DNA of 64,000 nucleotides from contig NZ_LMHZ01000005.1 of assembly GCF_001428545.1 (NCBI RefSeq), positions 1,510-65,509 of the forward strand. The letters run 5' to 3'. Position 1 is the stretch's first letter, and the number at the start of each line of letters is the position of its first letter. The position numbers and the translations under genes are program-made. The notes below the pieces were generated by a model. It made no database searches. It worked only from the letters and a program-made list of their open reading frames with translations, and was not told the origin of the DNA. Below are positions 53,510-63,923 of the stretch, piece after piece. The DNA comes from Noviherbaspirillum sp. Root189 (GTDB lineage: Bacteria; Pseudomonadota; Gammaproteobacteria; Burkholderiales; Burkholderiaceae_D).

Positions 53510-55171
53510 TTAGCGATCGGCTTTTGCGATGGAACGCGCAAGGACAGCCACTGGGATGAATGCGATCAATACGATGGTCAGTGCCGGCAACGCCGCTTCG
53601 CCAAGACGCTCATCGGCGGCCAGCTGGTAAGTAATCACGGCCAGGGTATCGAAATTGAATGGCCGTATCGTTAGTGTCGCCGGCAGTTCCTTGATCACAT
53701 CCACGAACACCAGCAATCCGGCGGTCGCAACGCTACGCCATAACAAAGGCGCATGCACCCTCAGCAGCATGGAGCCAATGCCATGCCCGAGGACTCGCGC
53801 ACTGGCGTCCATACTGGGTGTAATCTTGGTCAGGCCGGCTTGCACAGTCTGGTACGACACGGACAGAAAGCGCACCAGATAGGCGTACACAAGCGCCGCC
53901 GCGCTACCGGTCAGGACCAATCCCAGGCCACGTTCAGCACTCCAGGCATCGAGCCGCGACAGGGGAATCAGGATACCGACTGCAATGACAGCGCCGGGGA
54001 CTGCGTAGCCCATGCTGACAACGCGGTTGGATATCGCCTGCAGCTGACTGCGTGTCACACGCGCCGCATAAGCCAAAAGCACGCAAACCACAATGGCGAT
54101 CAGCGCCGTCACGCCGGCGAGCAGAACGCTGTTATATAGCCAGCCATAGAAACGCTCCCCAAACTCGACCGAATCCTCACGCGCGACCAGGCGAAGCAGA
54201 ATCCCAACCGGCACCAGAAAACCGACGAATACCGGCAATGCGCAAAATACCGCTGCGCCCGCCGCATGAATTCCGTTGAGGCGCAGTGGGATTTGTAGCC
54301 GGGTACGACTTCCCACCGCGTAATAACGTGCGCGCCCACGGCTGGTCTGCTCGAGTAGCATGAGCAGCGTGATGGCCATCAGCAGCACGGCGGCAATCTG
54401 GGCTGCAGCGGCGCGGTCAGAGAATGCATACCAGGACTTGTAAATCCCCGTGGTCAGGGTGGGCACGCCGAAATAGGCCACCGCGCCATAATCGGCCAGC
54501 GTTTCCATCAGGGCCAGCGCAATGCCGGCGACAGCAGCAGGCCGGGCCAACGGCAGACTGACCTTGACAAATGCCTCCCATGGTCCAGCGCCCAAAGTGC
54601 GGGCCGCATCCCACATCCGGGGACTACGCTCCAGAAAGGCTGTCCGGGCCAGCAGATAAACATATGGATACAGCACCATCGCAAACACGATTCCGGCGCC
54701 GCCGATGGAACGGATCTCGGGAAACCAATATTCCCTCGCCTGCCAGCCGAATGTTGCGCGCAACGCTGACTGTACCGGTCCGGAAAACTGCAGGAAATCC
54801 GTATAGGCATAGGCGACGACGTACGCGGGCATTGCCAGTGGCAGGATCAGGGCCCATTCGAATATCCGTTTACCGGGGAAATCAAACACAGCCACGAGCC
54901 AGGCACAGCCTACTCCACCCATGCCGCCCAGCACCGCGACAATTGCCGCAATGGCAAGACTGTTGAAAAGATATTCAGGCAGGACAGTTGCCCACAGGTG
55001 ACTAAAGGTGCCTGTACCACTTGCGGACGCATCGCCTGTGGCAAGCAGATTGGACAGTACGCCAATAATCGGAATGCCAACCAGAATGGCTACTGCTAGG
55101 GATATGAGCAGCAAAGGATGGATACGGCCTCTGCCTATGTGGCTTTGGCGGCCGCCACGCGGGAGCGCCAT
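53510..55171 (-). CDS. ferric iron ABC transporter permease (FbpB-like)
   Basis: A permease of about 553 residues with twelve predicted membrane spans in two homologous halves, typical of FbpB/AfuB/SfuB. Both halves carry an EAA loop (AARTLGAGPWEAFVKVSLPLARPAAV and SARVLGHGIGSMLLRVHAPLLWRSV). The ATG at 55171 (MALPRGGRQSHIGR) is chosen; the frame extends 56 hydrophobic residues upstream, overlapping the divergent ATPase leader, and a GTG at 55195 is another option. It pairs with the ATPase at 55257. The ferric-binding protein gene is not adjacent. Confidence 0.88.
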   Translation of the reverse strand: MALPRGGRQSHIGRGRIHPLLLISLAVAILVGIPIIGVLSNLLATGDASASGTGTFSHLWATVLPEYLFNSLAIAAIVAVLGGMGGVGCAWLVAVFDFPGKRIFEWALILPLAMPAYVVAYAYTDFLQFSGPVQSALRATFGWQAREYWFPEIRSIGGAGIVFAMVLYPYVYLLARTAFLERSPRMWDAARTLGAGPWEAFVKVSLPLARPAAVAGIALALMETLADYGAVAYFGVPTLTTGIYKSWYAFSDRAAAAQIAAVLLMAITLLMLLEQTSRGRARYYAVGSRTRLQIPLRLNGIHAAGAAVFCALPVFVGFLVPVGILLRLVAREDSVEFGERFYGWLYNSVLLAGVTALIAIVVCVLLAYAARVTRSQLQAISNRVVSMGYAVPGAVIAVGILIPLSRLDAWSAERGLGLVLTGSAAALVYAYLVRFLSVSYQTVQAGLTKITPSMDASARVLGHGIGSMLLRVHAPLLWRSVATAGLLVFVDVIKELPATLTIRPFNFDTLAVITYQLAADERLGEAALPALTIVLIAFIPVAVLARSIAKADR

Positions 55172-55217
55172 CGGAATACGCTGGAAATCCACAATCGCCT
55201 GTCTAGGTAGGTAAATG

Positions 55218-55236
55218 AGAATTATAATCAATATCG
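55218..55236. promoter_or_regulatory. Fur-box-like site between divergent iron transport genes
   Basis: GAGAATTATAATCAATATC matches the 19-base E. coli Fur box consensus at 16 positions. It sits in the 85-base gap between the permease and ATPase starts, where one bound Fur dimer could block both promoters. Iron identity of the transporter is supported by this site. Confidence 0.7.
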
Positions 55237-55256
55237 AATTCCAAACCAGCAATCCT

Positions 55257-56399
<1,143 letters not shown>

Positions 56400-56698
56400 A
56401 ATCTAAATAAAAGACAAGCAGGTCTTCCATGCACCACGACACCGCTTTGCGCATGAGCGAAATCAAACCTCGCCGCACGGCAGACGTGCGACACACGGTT
56501 TACGCACCAATACAGTAAGCACAATCCCGAAAAGAGGGCGCTGCCGGCGGCTGCACTGTCATCCAGCGCACTCTTATCGCGCATATTCAACATGCAACAC
56601 GGGGCACTCCTCCGGGTCATGCTTGGCACGCAAACTGCTAAAGATTGCTTGCGAGCTATCGCACACCATCGACCCCATTAATTACAGTAGGAGCAAAA
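56400..56698. other. region upstream of urtA
   Basis: About 300 bases with no supported gene, holding the promoter of the urea block. In many bacteria urtA is controlled by nitrogen status, but no NtrC or sigma-54 motif was recognised here by eye. Confidence 0.4.
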
Positions 56699-57952
56699 AT
56701 GTCTCGTCGCACCCTCTTGAAAGCGACCGCAGCCGGCGCTTTGATGCTTACCGCGTCCGCCTGGATGCCGCAAGCCCTGGCCGCCGACACCATTAAGGTC
56801 GGTATCCTTCATTCGCTGTCAGGCACGATGGCGATTTCCGAAACGTCGTTGAAAGACGTGGCCTTGATGACGATCGACGAGATCAATGCCAAGGGCGGCG
56901 TGATGGGCAAGAAGCTCGAGGCGGTCGTCGTCGACCCGGCATCGAACTGGCCCCTGTTTGCCGAAAAGGCACGACAGCTGGTGACACAGGACAAGGTGGC
57001 GGTGGTGTTTGGCTGCTGGACGTCGGTTTCGCGCAAGTCCGTGCTGCCGGTCTTCAAGGAGCTCAACAGCCTGCTGTTCTATCCGGTCCAGTATGAAGGC
57101 GAAGAGCTGGAAAAGAACGTGTTCTACACCGGCGCAGCGCCGAACCAGCAAGCGATCCCCGCAGTGGAATACCTGATGTCGAAAGACGGCGGCGGCGCCA
57201 AGCGCTTCGTCCTGCTCGGCACTGACTACGTGTACCCACGTACCACGAACAAGATCCTGCGCGCTTTCCTGAAGTCCAAGGGCGTGAAGGAATCCGATAT
57301 CGATGAAGTCTACACACCGTTCGGTCATTCGGACTACCAGACCATCGTTGCCAACATCAAGAAGTTCTCTTCCGGCGGCAAGACCGCGGTGATCTCCACG
57401 ATCAACGGTGATTCCAACGTACCGTTTTACAAGGAACTCGGCAATGCAGGCCTGAAGGCAACCGACGTACCGGTTGTTGCGTTCTCGGTTGGTGAAGAAG
57501 AATTGCGTGGCGTCGACACCAAGCCGCTGGTCGGCCACCTCGCTGCATGGAATTATTTCCAGTCGGTGAAGAACCCGGTCAACGATTCCTTCATCAAGCA
57601 ATGGAAAGCTTACGCCGCAGAGAAGAAGCTGCCGAATGCCAGCACCGTTGTCACCAACGATCCGATGGAAGCCACTTACGTCGGCATCCATATGTGGAAG
57701 CAGGCTGTCGAGAAGGCCAAGTCGACCGATACCGACAAGGTGATCGCAGCGATGGGCGGCCAAACCTTCAAGTCACCTTCCGGCTTTGAACTGACCATGG
57801 ACAAGACCAACCACCACCTGCACAAGCCGGTGATGATCGGCGAAATCAAGCCGGACGGCCAGTTCAGCGTCGTATGGAAGACAAAGGGCCCGATCCGCGC
57901 GCAACCATGGAGCCCGTTCATTGCAGGTAATGAGGCCAAGCAAAAGATGTAA
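56699..57952 (+). CDS. urtA: urea ABC transporter substrate-binding protein UrtA
   Basis: A 417-residue periplasmic binding protein of the branched-chain amino acid type specialised for urea. The signal carries a twin-arginine motif (SRRTLLKATAAGALML), suggesting Tat export. Family motifs: GILHSLSGTMAISETSLKDV, VDPASNWPLFAEKARQL, FGCWTSVSRKSVLPVFKE and FYPVQYEGEE. AGGAGCAAAA precedes the ATG. It is separated from urtB by an intrinsic terminator. Confidence 0.96.
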   Translation: MSRRTLLKATAAGALMLTASAWMPQALAADTIKVGILHSLSGTMAISETSLKDVALMTIDEINAKGGVMGKKLEAVVVDPASNWPLFAEKARQLVTQDKVAVVFGCWTSVSRKSVLPVFKELNSLLFYPVQYEGEELEKNVFYTGAAPNQQAIPAVEYLMSKDGGGAKRFVLLGTDYVYPRTTNKILRAFLKSKGVKESDIDEVYTPFGHSDYQTIVANIKKFSSGGKTAVISTINGDSNVPFYKELGNAGLKATDVPVVAFSVGEEELRGVDTKPLVGHLAAWNYFQSVKNPVNDSFIKQWKAYAAEKKLPNASTVVTNDPMEATYVGIHMWKQAVEKAKSTDTDKVIAAMGGQTFKSPSGFELTMDKTNHHLHKPVMIGEIKPDGQFSVVWKTKGPIRAQPWSPFIAGNEAKQKM

Positions 57953-58017
57953 TTTGCCTTGACTACATCCCTGTGTCCTTGACGAACTAAAGGGCATGTA
58001 AGGGAAGCCGTACTACG

Positions 58018-58058
58018 GGCCGGAGCGTGGCTCCTTGTTCCACACTCCGGCCTTTTTA
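58018..58058 (+). terminator. terminator or attenuator between urtA and urtB
   Basis: GGCCGGAGCGTGG and CCACACTCCGGCC form a near-perfect 13-base stem with one G-T/C-A mismatch and an 11-base loop, followed by five T. It lies 66 bases after urtA and 41 before urtB. Partial read-through would make more binding protein than permease. Confidence 0.8.
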
Positions 58059-58098
58059 CGCCTGTCGTTTTTGTGAGTTGCTTGCCAAGACATCGCAA

Positions 58099-59703
58099 AT
58101 GAAATCTATCAAACACTTATTCGCTATTGGATGGTTGTGCGCAACGGCGCTCACGGCCCATGCGGCGATTGATCCGGCGCTGCTGAATCCGCTGGCAGGT
58201 GACGATCCCGATGCGCGCATCGAAGCCGTCAACAAGATTGCGGCGCTCGCCAATGACGATGCGTTCAAGCTGCTGAACGCACTGAAGAATGACAGCCTGT
58301 ATGCCAACCCCGATGGACATGTTTTCATCGTGGAAGATAAAAAAGCCTACGATCCCGAAACCGGTAATCCGGTACCGATGCCGGATGGCATCGACGGCAT
58401 TACCGTGAATAACCGCCTGCGTGGTGCCGTGGAAGGCGCGCTGTCAGGCTTCCGTCTGCTCTCCCCTGACAATTCGGAACGGCTGGCCGCCGCACTGGCG
58501 ATGCAAAAAGGCGCTGATCCCGGTCAGCTGCCGCTGATCACCAAGGCGCTGGAAAAGGAAACCGATCCAGAAATCAAATCGGTGCTGCAGATGGTCGCCG
58601 CAACGGCGAACCTGCAGTCTCCGGATGCCGCAACGCGCAAGGCCGCGGTCGAAGCGCTCAAGGGCAGCTCGAACGCCAGCCTTAAACCCGCGCTGGAAAA
58701 AATGCTGGAAAAAAATCCGGACGGCACCTATATCGAACCGGATGAATCAGTGCGTGTTGCCGCCGTCGGCACCATCAGCGCAATCAATGCGCGGCTGGCC
58801 CGCACCGAGTTTGTCGGCAACCTGTTCTATGGCGTCTCGCTTGGCAGCGTGCTGCTGCTTGCGGCACTCGGCCTTGCGATTACGTTTGGTCTGATGGGCA
58901 TCATCAACATGGCACACGGCGAACTGCTGATGATTGGCGCGTACACCACGTATGTATGCCAGTCACTGTTCCGCCATTACATGCCGGGTGCAATCGACTA
59001 TTACCTGCTCGTGGCACTGCCTGCCGCTTTTCTTGTGGCCGGCGGGGTCGGCATCATCCTGGAACGCACCGTCATCCGCTGGCTGTATGGGCGTCCGCTG
59101 GAAACGCTGTTGTGCACTTGGGGCATCAGCCTGATGCTGATGCAGCTCGTGCGTTCGATCTTCGGTGCGCAGAACGTCGAGGTTGCCAATCCCTCGTGGA
59201 TGTCAGGCGGCGTCACGGTGATGGGTTCGCTGGTGCTGTCGTATAACCGCATCGTCATTATTTTCTTTGCGATGTTTGTCGTTGCCGCTGTCTGGGTAAT
59301 TTTGAACAAGACACGGCTCGGTTTGTTCGTGCGTGCGGTGACGCAGAATCGCCGCATGGCGGATTGTGTCGGCGTTTCCACCGGCAAGATCGACATGATG
59401 ACCTTCGGCCTCGGTTCCGGTATCGCCGGCCTTGGTGGCGTCGCGTTGTCGCAGCTCGGCAATGTCGGTCCGGATCTTGGACAAGGCTATATCGTCGACT
59501 CCTTCATGGTGGTCGTGCTGGGCGGCGTCGGTCAACTTGCCGGCACCGTAATCGCGGCGATCGGCCTCGGCGAGGTCAACAAGTTCCTCGAACCGGTCGC
59601 GGGCGCAGTGCTGGCGAAGATTGCCATCCTTGTCTTCATCATCGTTTTCATCCAGAAACGTCCGCAAGGATTGTTTGCCATGAAAGGCCGGAGCGCAGAA
59701 TGA
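58099..59703 (+). CDS. urtB: urea ABC transporter permease UrtB
   Basis: A 534-residue permease. A signal peptide-like N-terminus (LFAIGWLCATALTAHAA) is followed by a large periplasmic helical region of about 240 residues with HEAT-like repeats, then about eight membrane spans (GVSLGSVLLLAALGLAITFGLMGIINMAHGE and on). Long N-terminal extensions are normal for proteobacterial UrtB. It overlaps urtC by ATGA. Confidence 0.95.
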   Translation: MKSIKHLFAIGWLCATALTAHAAIDPALLNPLAGDDPDARIEAVNKIAALANDDAFKLLNALKNDSLYANPDGHVFIVEDKKAYDPETGNPVPMPDGIDGITVNNRLRGAVEGALSGFRLLSPDNSERLAAALAMQKGADPGQLPLITKALEKETDPEIKSVLQMVAATANLQSPDAATRKAAVEALKGSSNASLKPALEKMLEKNPDGTYIEPDESVRVAAVGTISAINARLARTEFVGNLFYGVSLGSVLLLAALGLAITFGLMGIINMAHGELLMIGAYTTYVCQSLFRHYMPGAIDYYLLVALPAAFLVAGGVGIILERTVIRWLYGRPLETLLCTWGISLMLMQLVRSIFGAQNVEVANPSWMSGGVTVMGSLVLSYNRIVIIFFAMFVVAAVWVILNKTRLGLFVRAVTQNRRMADCVGVSTGKIDMMTFGLGSGIAGLGGVALSQLGNVGPDLGQGYIVDSFMVVVLGGVGQLAGTVIAAIGLGEVNKFLEPVAGAVLAKIAILVFIIVFIQKRPQGLFAMKGRSAE

Positions 59704-60785
59704 CTTCTTCCCTCTTTTCCCGTCCGGCCTGGGCCGGTATCGTAGTGTGCGCCGCGTTGCTGGCACTGCTACCCATCCTGAATCTTTCCTTTCCTTCCGG
59801 GCACGCGTTGCATGTGTCGAGTTATACCGTCGCATTGATCGGCAAGTTCATGTGCTACGCGATGGCGGCACTGGCTCTCGACCTGGTCTGGGGCTATACC
59901 GGCATCCTTTCGCTCGGCCATGGCGTGTTCTTTGCACTCGGCGGTTATGCACATGGCATGTACCTAATGCGTGCCATCGGCAAGGACGGGGTGTACCAGA
60001 GCAACCTGCCGGACTTTATGGTTTTCCTCGACTGGAAAACCTATCCCTGGTACTGGTCGTTTACCGACAGCTTCTGGTATTGCATGGCCTTGGTGGTGCT
60101 GGTTCCGGGCGTGCTTGCCTTCGTGTTCGGTTATTTCGCTTTCCGTTCGCGTATCAAGGGCGTGTATTTTTCCATCATCACCCAGGCGATGACCTTTGCC
60201 TTCATGCTGCTGTTCTTCCGTAACAATACGGGTTTTGGTGGCAACAATGGCTTCACCGACTTCAAGCGGATTCTCGGCTTCTCGATTACCGAGCCGACAA
60301 CCAAGGCGGCGCTGTACATCATCACGCTGGCGGTGTTGCTTGGCGCATTGTTGCTGTGCCGCTGGATTGTCACCTCCAAGCTGGGTCGTGTATTGCAGGG
60401 CGTGCGCGATGCCGAATCGCGACTGATGTTCATCGGTTATAACCCGCTGTGGTTCAAGCTCTTCGTGTGGACCCTGTCCGCCGTATTGTGCGGAATCGCA
60501 GGCGCCTTGTATGTGCCGCAGGTCGGCATCATCAATCCGTCCGAAATGTCCCCTGGCAATTCCATCGAGATGGTGATCTGGGCCGCGGTGGGTGGCCGTG
60601 GTTCACTGCTGGGTCCGATCATCGGCGCGTTCTCGGTCAACGGATTGAAGAGTTGGTTCACCGCCGCCTTCCCGGACCTCTGGCTGTATGCCCTGGGCCT
60701 GATCTTTATTCTTGTCACGCTGTTCATGCCGCAAGGCATACTCGGCCTGACACGAAAACTCCAGAAGACACGGGAGGCAGCATGA
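59700..60785 (+). CDS. urtC: urea ABC transporter permease UrtC
   Basis: A 361-residue permease of the LivM type, with about ten spans (GKFMCYAMAALALDLVWGYTGILSLGHGVFFALGGYAHG, NNTGFGGNNGFTDF). The ATG at 59700 overlaps the urtB stop, and the longer frame upstream is a shadow. Its stop overlaps the urtD start. UrtB and UrtC form the channel for urea. Confidence 0.95.
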   Translation: MTSSLFSRPAWAGIVVCAALLALLPILNLSFPSGHALHVSSYTVALIGKFMCYAMAALALDLVWGYTGILSLGHGVFFALGGYAHGMYLMRAIGKDGVYQSNLPDFMVFLDWKTYPWYWSFTDSFWYCMALVVLVPGVLAFVFGYFAFRSRIKGVYFSIITQAMTFAFMLLFFRNNTGFGGNNGFTDFKRILGFSITEPTTKAALYIITLAVLLGALLLCRWIVTSKLGRVLQGVRDAESRLMFIGYNPLWFKLFVWTLSAVLCGIAGALYVPQVGIINPSEMSPGNSIEMVIWAAVGGRGSLLGPIIGAFSVNGLKSWFTAAFPDLWLYALGLIFILVTLFMPQGILGLTRKLQKTREAA

Positions 60786-61627
60786 ACGACCTGTCGAAAA
60801 ACGTCGAGTTCCCGGTACAGACGGGGCATGCTGAACACGGCACCTCGTACGGCCGTATCAAGCAGGAAGGCGTCGATACGACGCACGGTGCGATCCTGTA
60901 CCTGGAAGACATCACCGTCTCGTTCGATGGCTTCAAGGCGATCAACAAGCTGAACCTGGATATCTCGGTAGGCGAACTGCGCTGCATCATCGGGCCCAAC
61001 GGTGCCGGCAAGACGACGATGATGGATGTCATTACCGGCAAGACGCGGCCGGCATCGGGTACCGCCTACTTCGGCCAGACCATGGATCTGACCAAGATGA
61101 CCGAATATCACATCGCGCACGCGGGTATCGGCCGAAAGTTCCAGCGTCCGACCGTATTCGAGCAGCACACGGTGTTCGAGAATCTTGAACTTGCGATGAA
61201 GATGGATAAGCGAGTCAAGCCGACGCTGTTCTTCCGCCTTACGTCCGAGCAGAAAGGCAAGATCGAAGAGATCCTCAAGCTGATACGTCTCAACGGCCAG
61301 GAGCATCGCCTCGCCGGCCTGCTGTCTCATGGCCAGAAGCAGTGGCTGGAGATCGGCATGCTGCTCATGCAGGAACCCAAGCTCTTGCTGCTCGATGAAC
61401 CGGTCGCCGGCATGTCGGATGCCGAGACCGCGCGTACCGCGGAGTTGCTCAACGAATTGCGCGGCAAGCATTCCATCATGGTGGTGGAACATGACATGGC
61501 CTTCGTCAACGAGATCGCGCGCGACGGCAAGGTCACGGTGTTGCATGAAGGCTCGGTGCTTGCCGAAGGCACGATGCAGCAGGTGCAGGCCGACGAAAGG
61601 GTCATCGAAGTGTATCTGGGCCGATAG
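60782..61627 (+). CDS. urtD: urea ABC transporter ATPase UrtD
   Basis: A 281-residue ATPase of the LivG type. A leading segment of about 35 residues precedes the domain. Walker A GPNGAGKTTMMD, family phrase GRKFQRPTVFEQHTVFENLELAM, signature LSHGQKQWLEIGMLL (typical urea-type LSHGQKQWLE), Walker B LLLLDEPVAGMSD and switch His VEHDMAF. ATGA overlap with urtC. Confidence 0.96.
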   Translation: MNDLSKNVEFPVQTGHAEHGTSYGRIKQEGVDTTHGAILYLEDITVSFDGFKAINKLNLDISVGELRCIIGPNGAGKTTMMDVITGKTRPASGTAYFGQTMDLTKMTEYHIAHAGIGRKFQRPTVFEQHTVFENLELAMKMDKRVKPTLFFRLTSEQKGKIEEILKLIRLNGQEHRLAGLLSHGQKQWLEIGMLLMQEPKLLLLDEPVAGMSDAETARTAELLNELRGKHSIMVVEHDMAFVNEIARDGKVTVLHEGSVLAEGTMQQVQADERVIEVYLGR

Positions 61628-61679
61628 CGGCGTATGAAGCACGCACGTCGCCATCCATCAACCTGACGGAATCTCTCTC

Positions 61680-62378
61680 ATGCTCAACGTCGAAAAACTG
61701 AATCAGTATTACGGCTCTTCCCATACGCTGCGCGGTGTCTCGCTGGAACTGGAAAAAGGACAATGCCTTGCGCTGCTCGGCCGCAACGGTGTCGGCAAGA
61801 CTACCCTGCTGAAATGCCTGATGGGCGTGCTGCCAGTGGCGGGCGGACAGGTCAAGCTGGAAAACCGCGATATCACCAGACTGACGCCGCATGAACGCGC
61901 TAAACTCGGTATCGCTTATGTGCCGCAAGGGCGGGAGATTTTTGCGCGCCTGACGGTCGAAGAAAACCTGCTGATGGGAATGGCAATCAAGCCGGGCAGG
62001 CAGGCGTCAAAGATTCGCAGCGAAGTCTTTGAATTGTTTCCGGTGCTGAAGGAAATGCTGCACCGGCGTGGCGGCGATTTATCGGGCGGCCAACAGCAAC
62101 AGTTAGCGATCGCACGTGCCCTGCTTGCCGATCCCAAACTCATCATCCTCGACGAGCCAACCGAAGGCATCCAGCCCTCCATCATCAAGGACATCGGCCG
62201 CGTCATCCGCTTGCTGCGCGAACGCGGCGATATGGCCATCCTGCTGTGCGAGCAATACTTCGACTTTGCACATGAGTTGGCGGACAAGTTTCTTGTCATG
62301 TCACGCGGTGAAGTCGTCGCCGCAGGCACACAAGCCGAGATGAACGGGGACGACGTCAAGCGTCACTTGGCGGTATAG
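61680..62378 (+). CDS. urtE: urea ABC transporter ATPase UrtE
   Basis: A 232-residue ATPase of the LivF type. Walker A GRNGVGKTTLLKCLMG, AYVPQGREIFARLTVEENLLMG, signature LSGGQQQQLAIARAL, Walker B LIILDEPTEGIQPS. The VEHD-type switch is replaced by LLCEQYFDFA, which is usual for UrtE. 52 bases after urtD. Confidence 0.96.
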   Translation: MLNVEKLNQYYGSSHTLRGVSLELEKGQCLALLGRNGVGKTTLLKCLMGVLPVAGGQVKLENRDITRLTPHERAKLGIAYVPQGREIFARLTVEENLLMGMAIKPGRQASKIRSEVFELFPVLKEMLHRRGGDLSGGQQQQLAIARALLADPKLIILDEPTEGIQPSIIKDIGRVIRLLRERGDMAILLCEQYFDFAHELADKFLVMSRGEVVAAGTQAEMNGDDVKRHLAV

Positions 62379-62386
62379 TCTTGCCG

Positions 62387-63247
62387 ATGAAGCGCATCGC
62401 TACAGATCCAGTTCTTGCTCCACCTTCGCATGCCCGGTGGCAAGCCCAGCTAACGCTCGGGTTCGTATCCGACCGCGATACCACGCGCCTGATGGAACGC
62501 ACGCATAGGGGTCCGCTGCGGGTGCAGAAGCCACTGTATCCCGAAGGTGGGCAGGTTTGTCATGCGATCGTCGTGCACCCGCCCGGCGGCGTGGTAGGCG
62601 GCGATGAACTCCGCATTGATGCCAGCGTCGGCCAGAATGCCGGCGCCTTGTTGACCACGCCCGGCGCAGCGAAATGGTACAAGGCCAACGGTCACATCTC
62701 TCGACAGGACGTGCACTTGCAAGCGGGCGACAGCGCCACGCTGGAATGGCTGCCACAGGAGACGATATTCTTCGACGCCGCGCATGTCCGGCTGGACACG
62801 GCGATAGAACTTGGAACGGACGCGACGTATATCGGAACTGAAATCCTTTGCTTTGGACGCACCGCCTCCGGCGAATCCTTCGATAGCGGCATGGTCGAGC
62901 AAAAGACCAGCATCCGTCGCGACGGCAAGCTGCTGTGGTTTGAGCAAGGCATGCTGGCAGCCGGTAGTGCGGCAATGACGAGCCCGCTCGGACTGGCAGG
63001 CAATACCGTGTGCGCGACACTGATCGCGGTAGGCAAACCGCTTGCCGCCAGCATGATGGCAACGCTGCGTGAAGCCGACGTGAGCGACGGCGCATTTGGT
63101 GTCACGCAAATGAAATCCGTCATCGTCGCGCGCTATCTCGGACACTCGAGCCAGACCGCAAGGCGACTGATGATGCACACCTGGCAGCGACTGCGCCCGG
63201 CCCTTACCGGCCGGGAAGCCGTCGTACCGCGTATCTGGAACACCTGA
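62387..63247 (+). CDS. ureD: urease accessory protein UreD
   Basis: A 286-residue UreD/UreH chaperone that binds urease apoprotein with UreF and UreG for nickel insertion. Motifs: HRGPLRVQKPLYPEGGQVCHAIVVHPPGGVVGGDEL, TTPGAAKWYK and LPQETIFFDAA. ATG at 62387 is preferred to TTG two codons upstream. It starts 8 bases after urtE, linking uptake to urease. Confidence 0.95.
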   Translation: MKRIATDPVLAPPSHARWQAQLTLGFVSDRDTTRLMERTHRGPLRVQKPLYPEGGQVCHAIVVHPPGGVVGGDELRIDASVGQNAGALLTTPGAAKWYKANGHISRQDVHLQAGDSATLEWLPQETIFFDAAHVRLDTAIELGTDATYIGTEILCFGRTASGESFDSGMVEQKTSIRRDGKLLWFEQGMLAAGSAAMTSPLGLAGNTVCATLIAVGKPLAASMMATLREADVSDGAFGVTQMKSVIVARYLGHSSQTARRLMMHTWQRLRPALTGREAVVPRIWNT

Positions 63248-63303
63248 CCTGATATGCCTGATTACCGGATCCGGGATCGGATTAACCTACTAGGAGAAAA
63301 TGG

Positions 63304-63606
63304 ATGGAGCTGACTCCACGCGAAAAAGACAAACTCCTCATCTTCACTGCTGCCCTGCTTGCTGAAAGGCGCAAGGCACGCGGCCTGAAACTGAATTATC
63401 CCGAAGCGGTCGCGCTCATCACCGCCGCCATCATGGAAGGAGCGCGCGATGGCAGGACTGTCGCCGAACTGATGTCCGAAGGCACACGCATCCTGACACG
63501 CAATGACGTCATGGACGGCGTGGCCGAGATGATTCCCGATATCCAGGTCGAAGCCACCTTCCCCGACGGCACCAAGCTGGTGACTGTCCACCATCCGATC
63601 CCATAG
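63304..63606 (+). CDS. ureA: urease gamma subunit UreA
   Basis: A 100-residue gamma subunit: [44 protein letters not shown] and VHHPIP are diagnostic. A strong ribosome binding site (CTAGGAGAAAATGG) precedes it. 56 bases after ureD. Confidence 0.97.
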   Translation: MELTPREKDKLLIFTAALLAERRKARGLKLNYPEAVALITAAIMEGARDGRTVAELMSEGTRILTRNDVMDGVAEMIPDIQVEATFPDGTKLVTVHHPIP

Positions 63607-63614
63607 GAGGCCAC

Positions 63615-63923
63615 ATGATTCCAGGAGAAATGCTGGTTGAACCCGGCGACATCGAACTCAATGCCGGCCGCGCGACAGTCACCGTGACGGTCGCCAATAG
63701 CGGCGACCGCCCGATCCAGGTGGGCTCGCACTTCCATTTTTTTGAAGTCAACCCGGCACTGCAATTCGACCGTCAGCTTGGCTATGGCATGCGGCTCAAT
63801 ATCGCCGCCGGCACGGCGGTCCGCTTTGAACCCGGACAGCAGCGCACGGTCGAGCTGCTCGCCCTGGGAGGGGATCGTACCGTGTACGGTTTTAACGGCA
63901 AAGTGATGGGGAAACTCAAATGA
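63615..63923 (+). CDS. ureB: urease beta subunit UreB
   Basis: A 102-residue beta subunit: [34 protein letters not shown] and [17 protein letters not shown] are diagnostic. It overlaps ureC by ATGA. Confidence 0.97.
   Translation: MIPGEMLVEPGDIELNAGRATVTVTVANSGDRPIQVGSHFHFFEVNPALQFDRQLGYGMRLNIAAGTAVRFEPGQQRTVELLALGGDRTVYGFNGKVMGKLK

Noticed and set aside
60437-61654. 405-codon minus-strand frame across urtC and urtD
   Set aside because: Antisense to two genes with clear motifs and ATGA-coupled starts.
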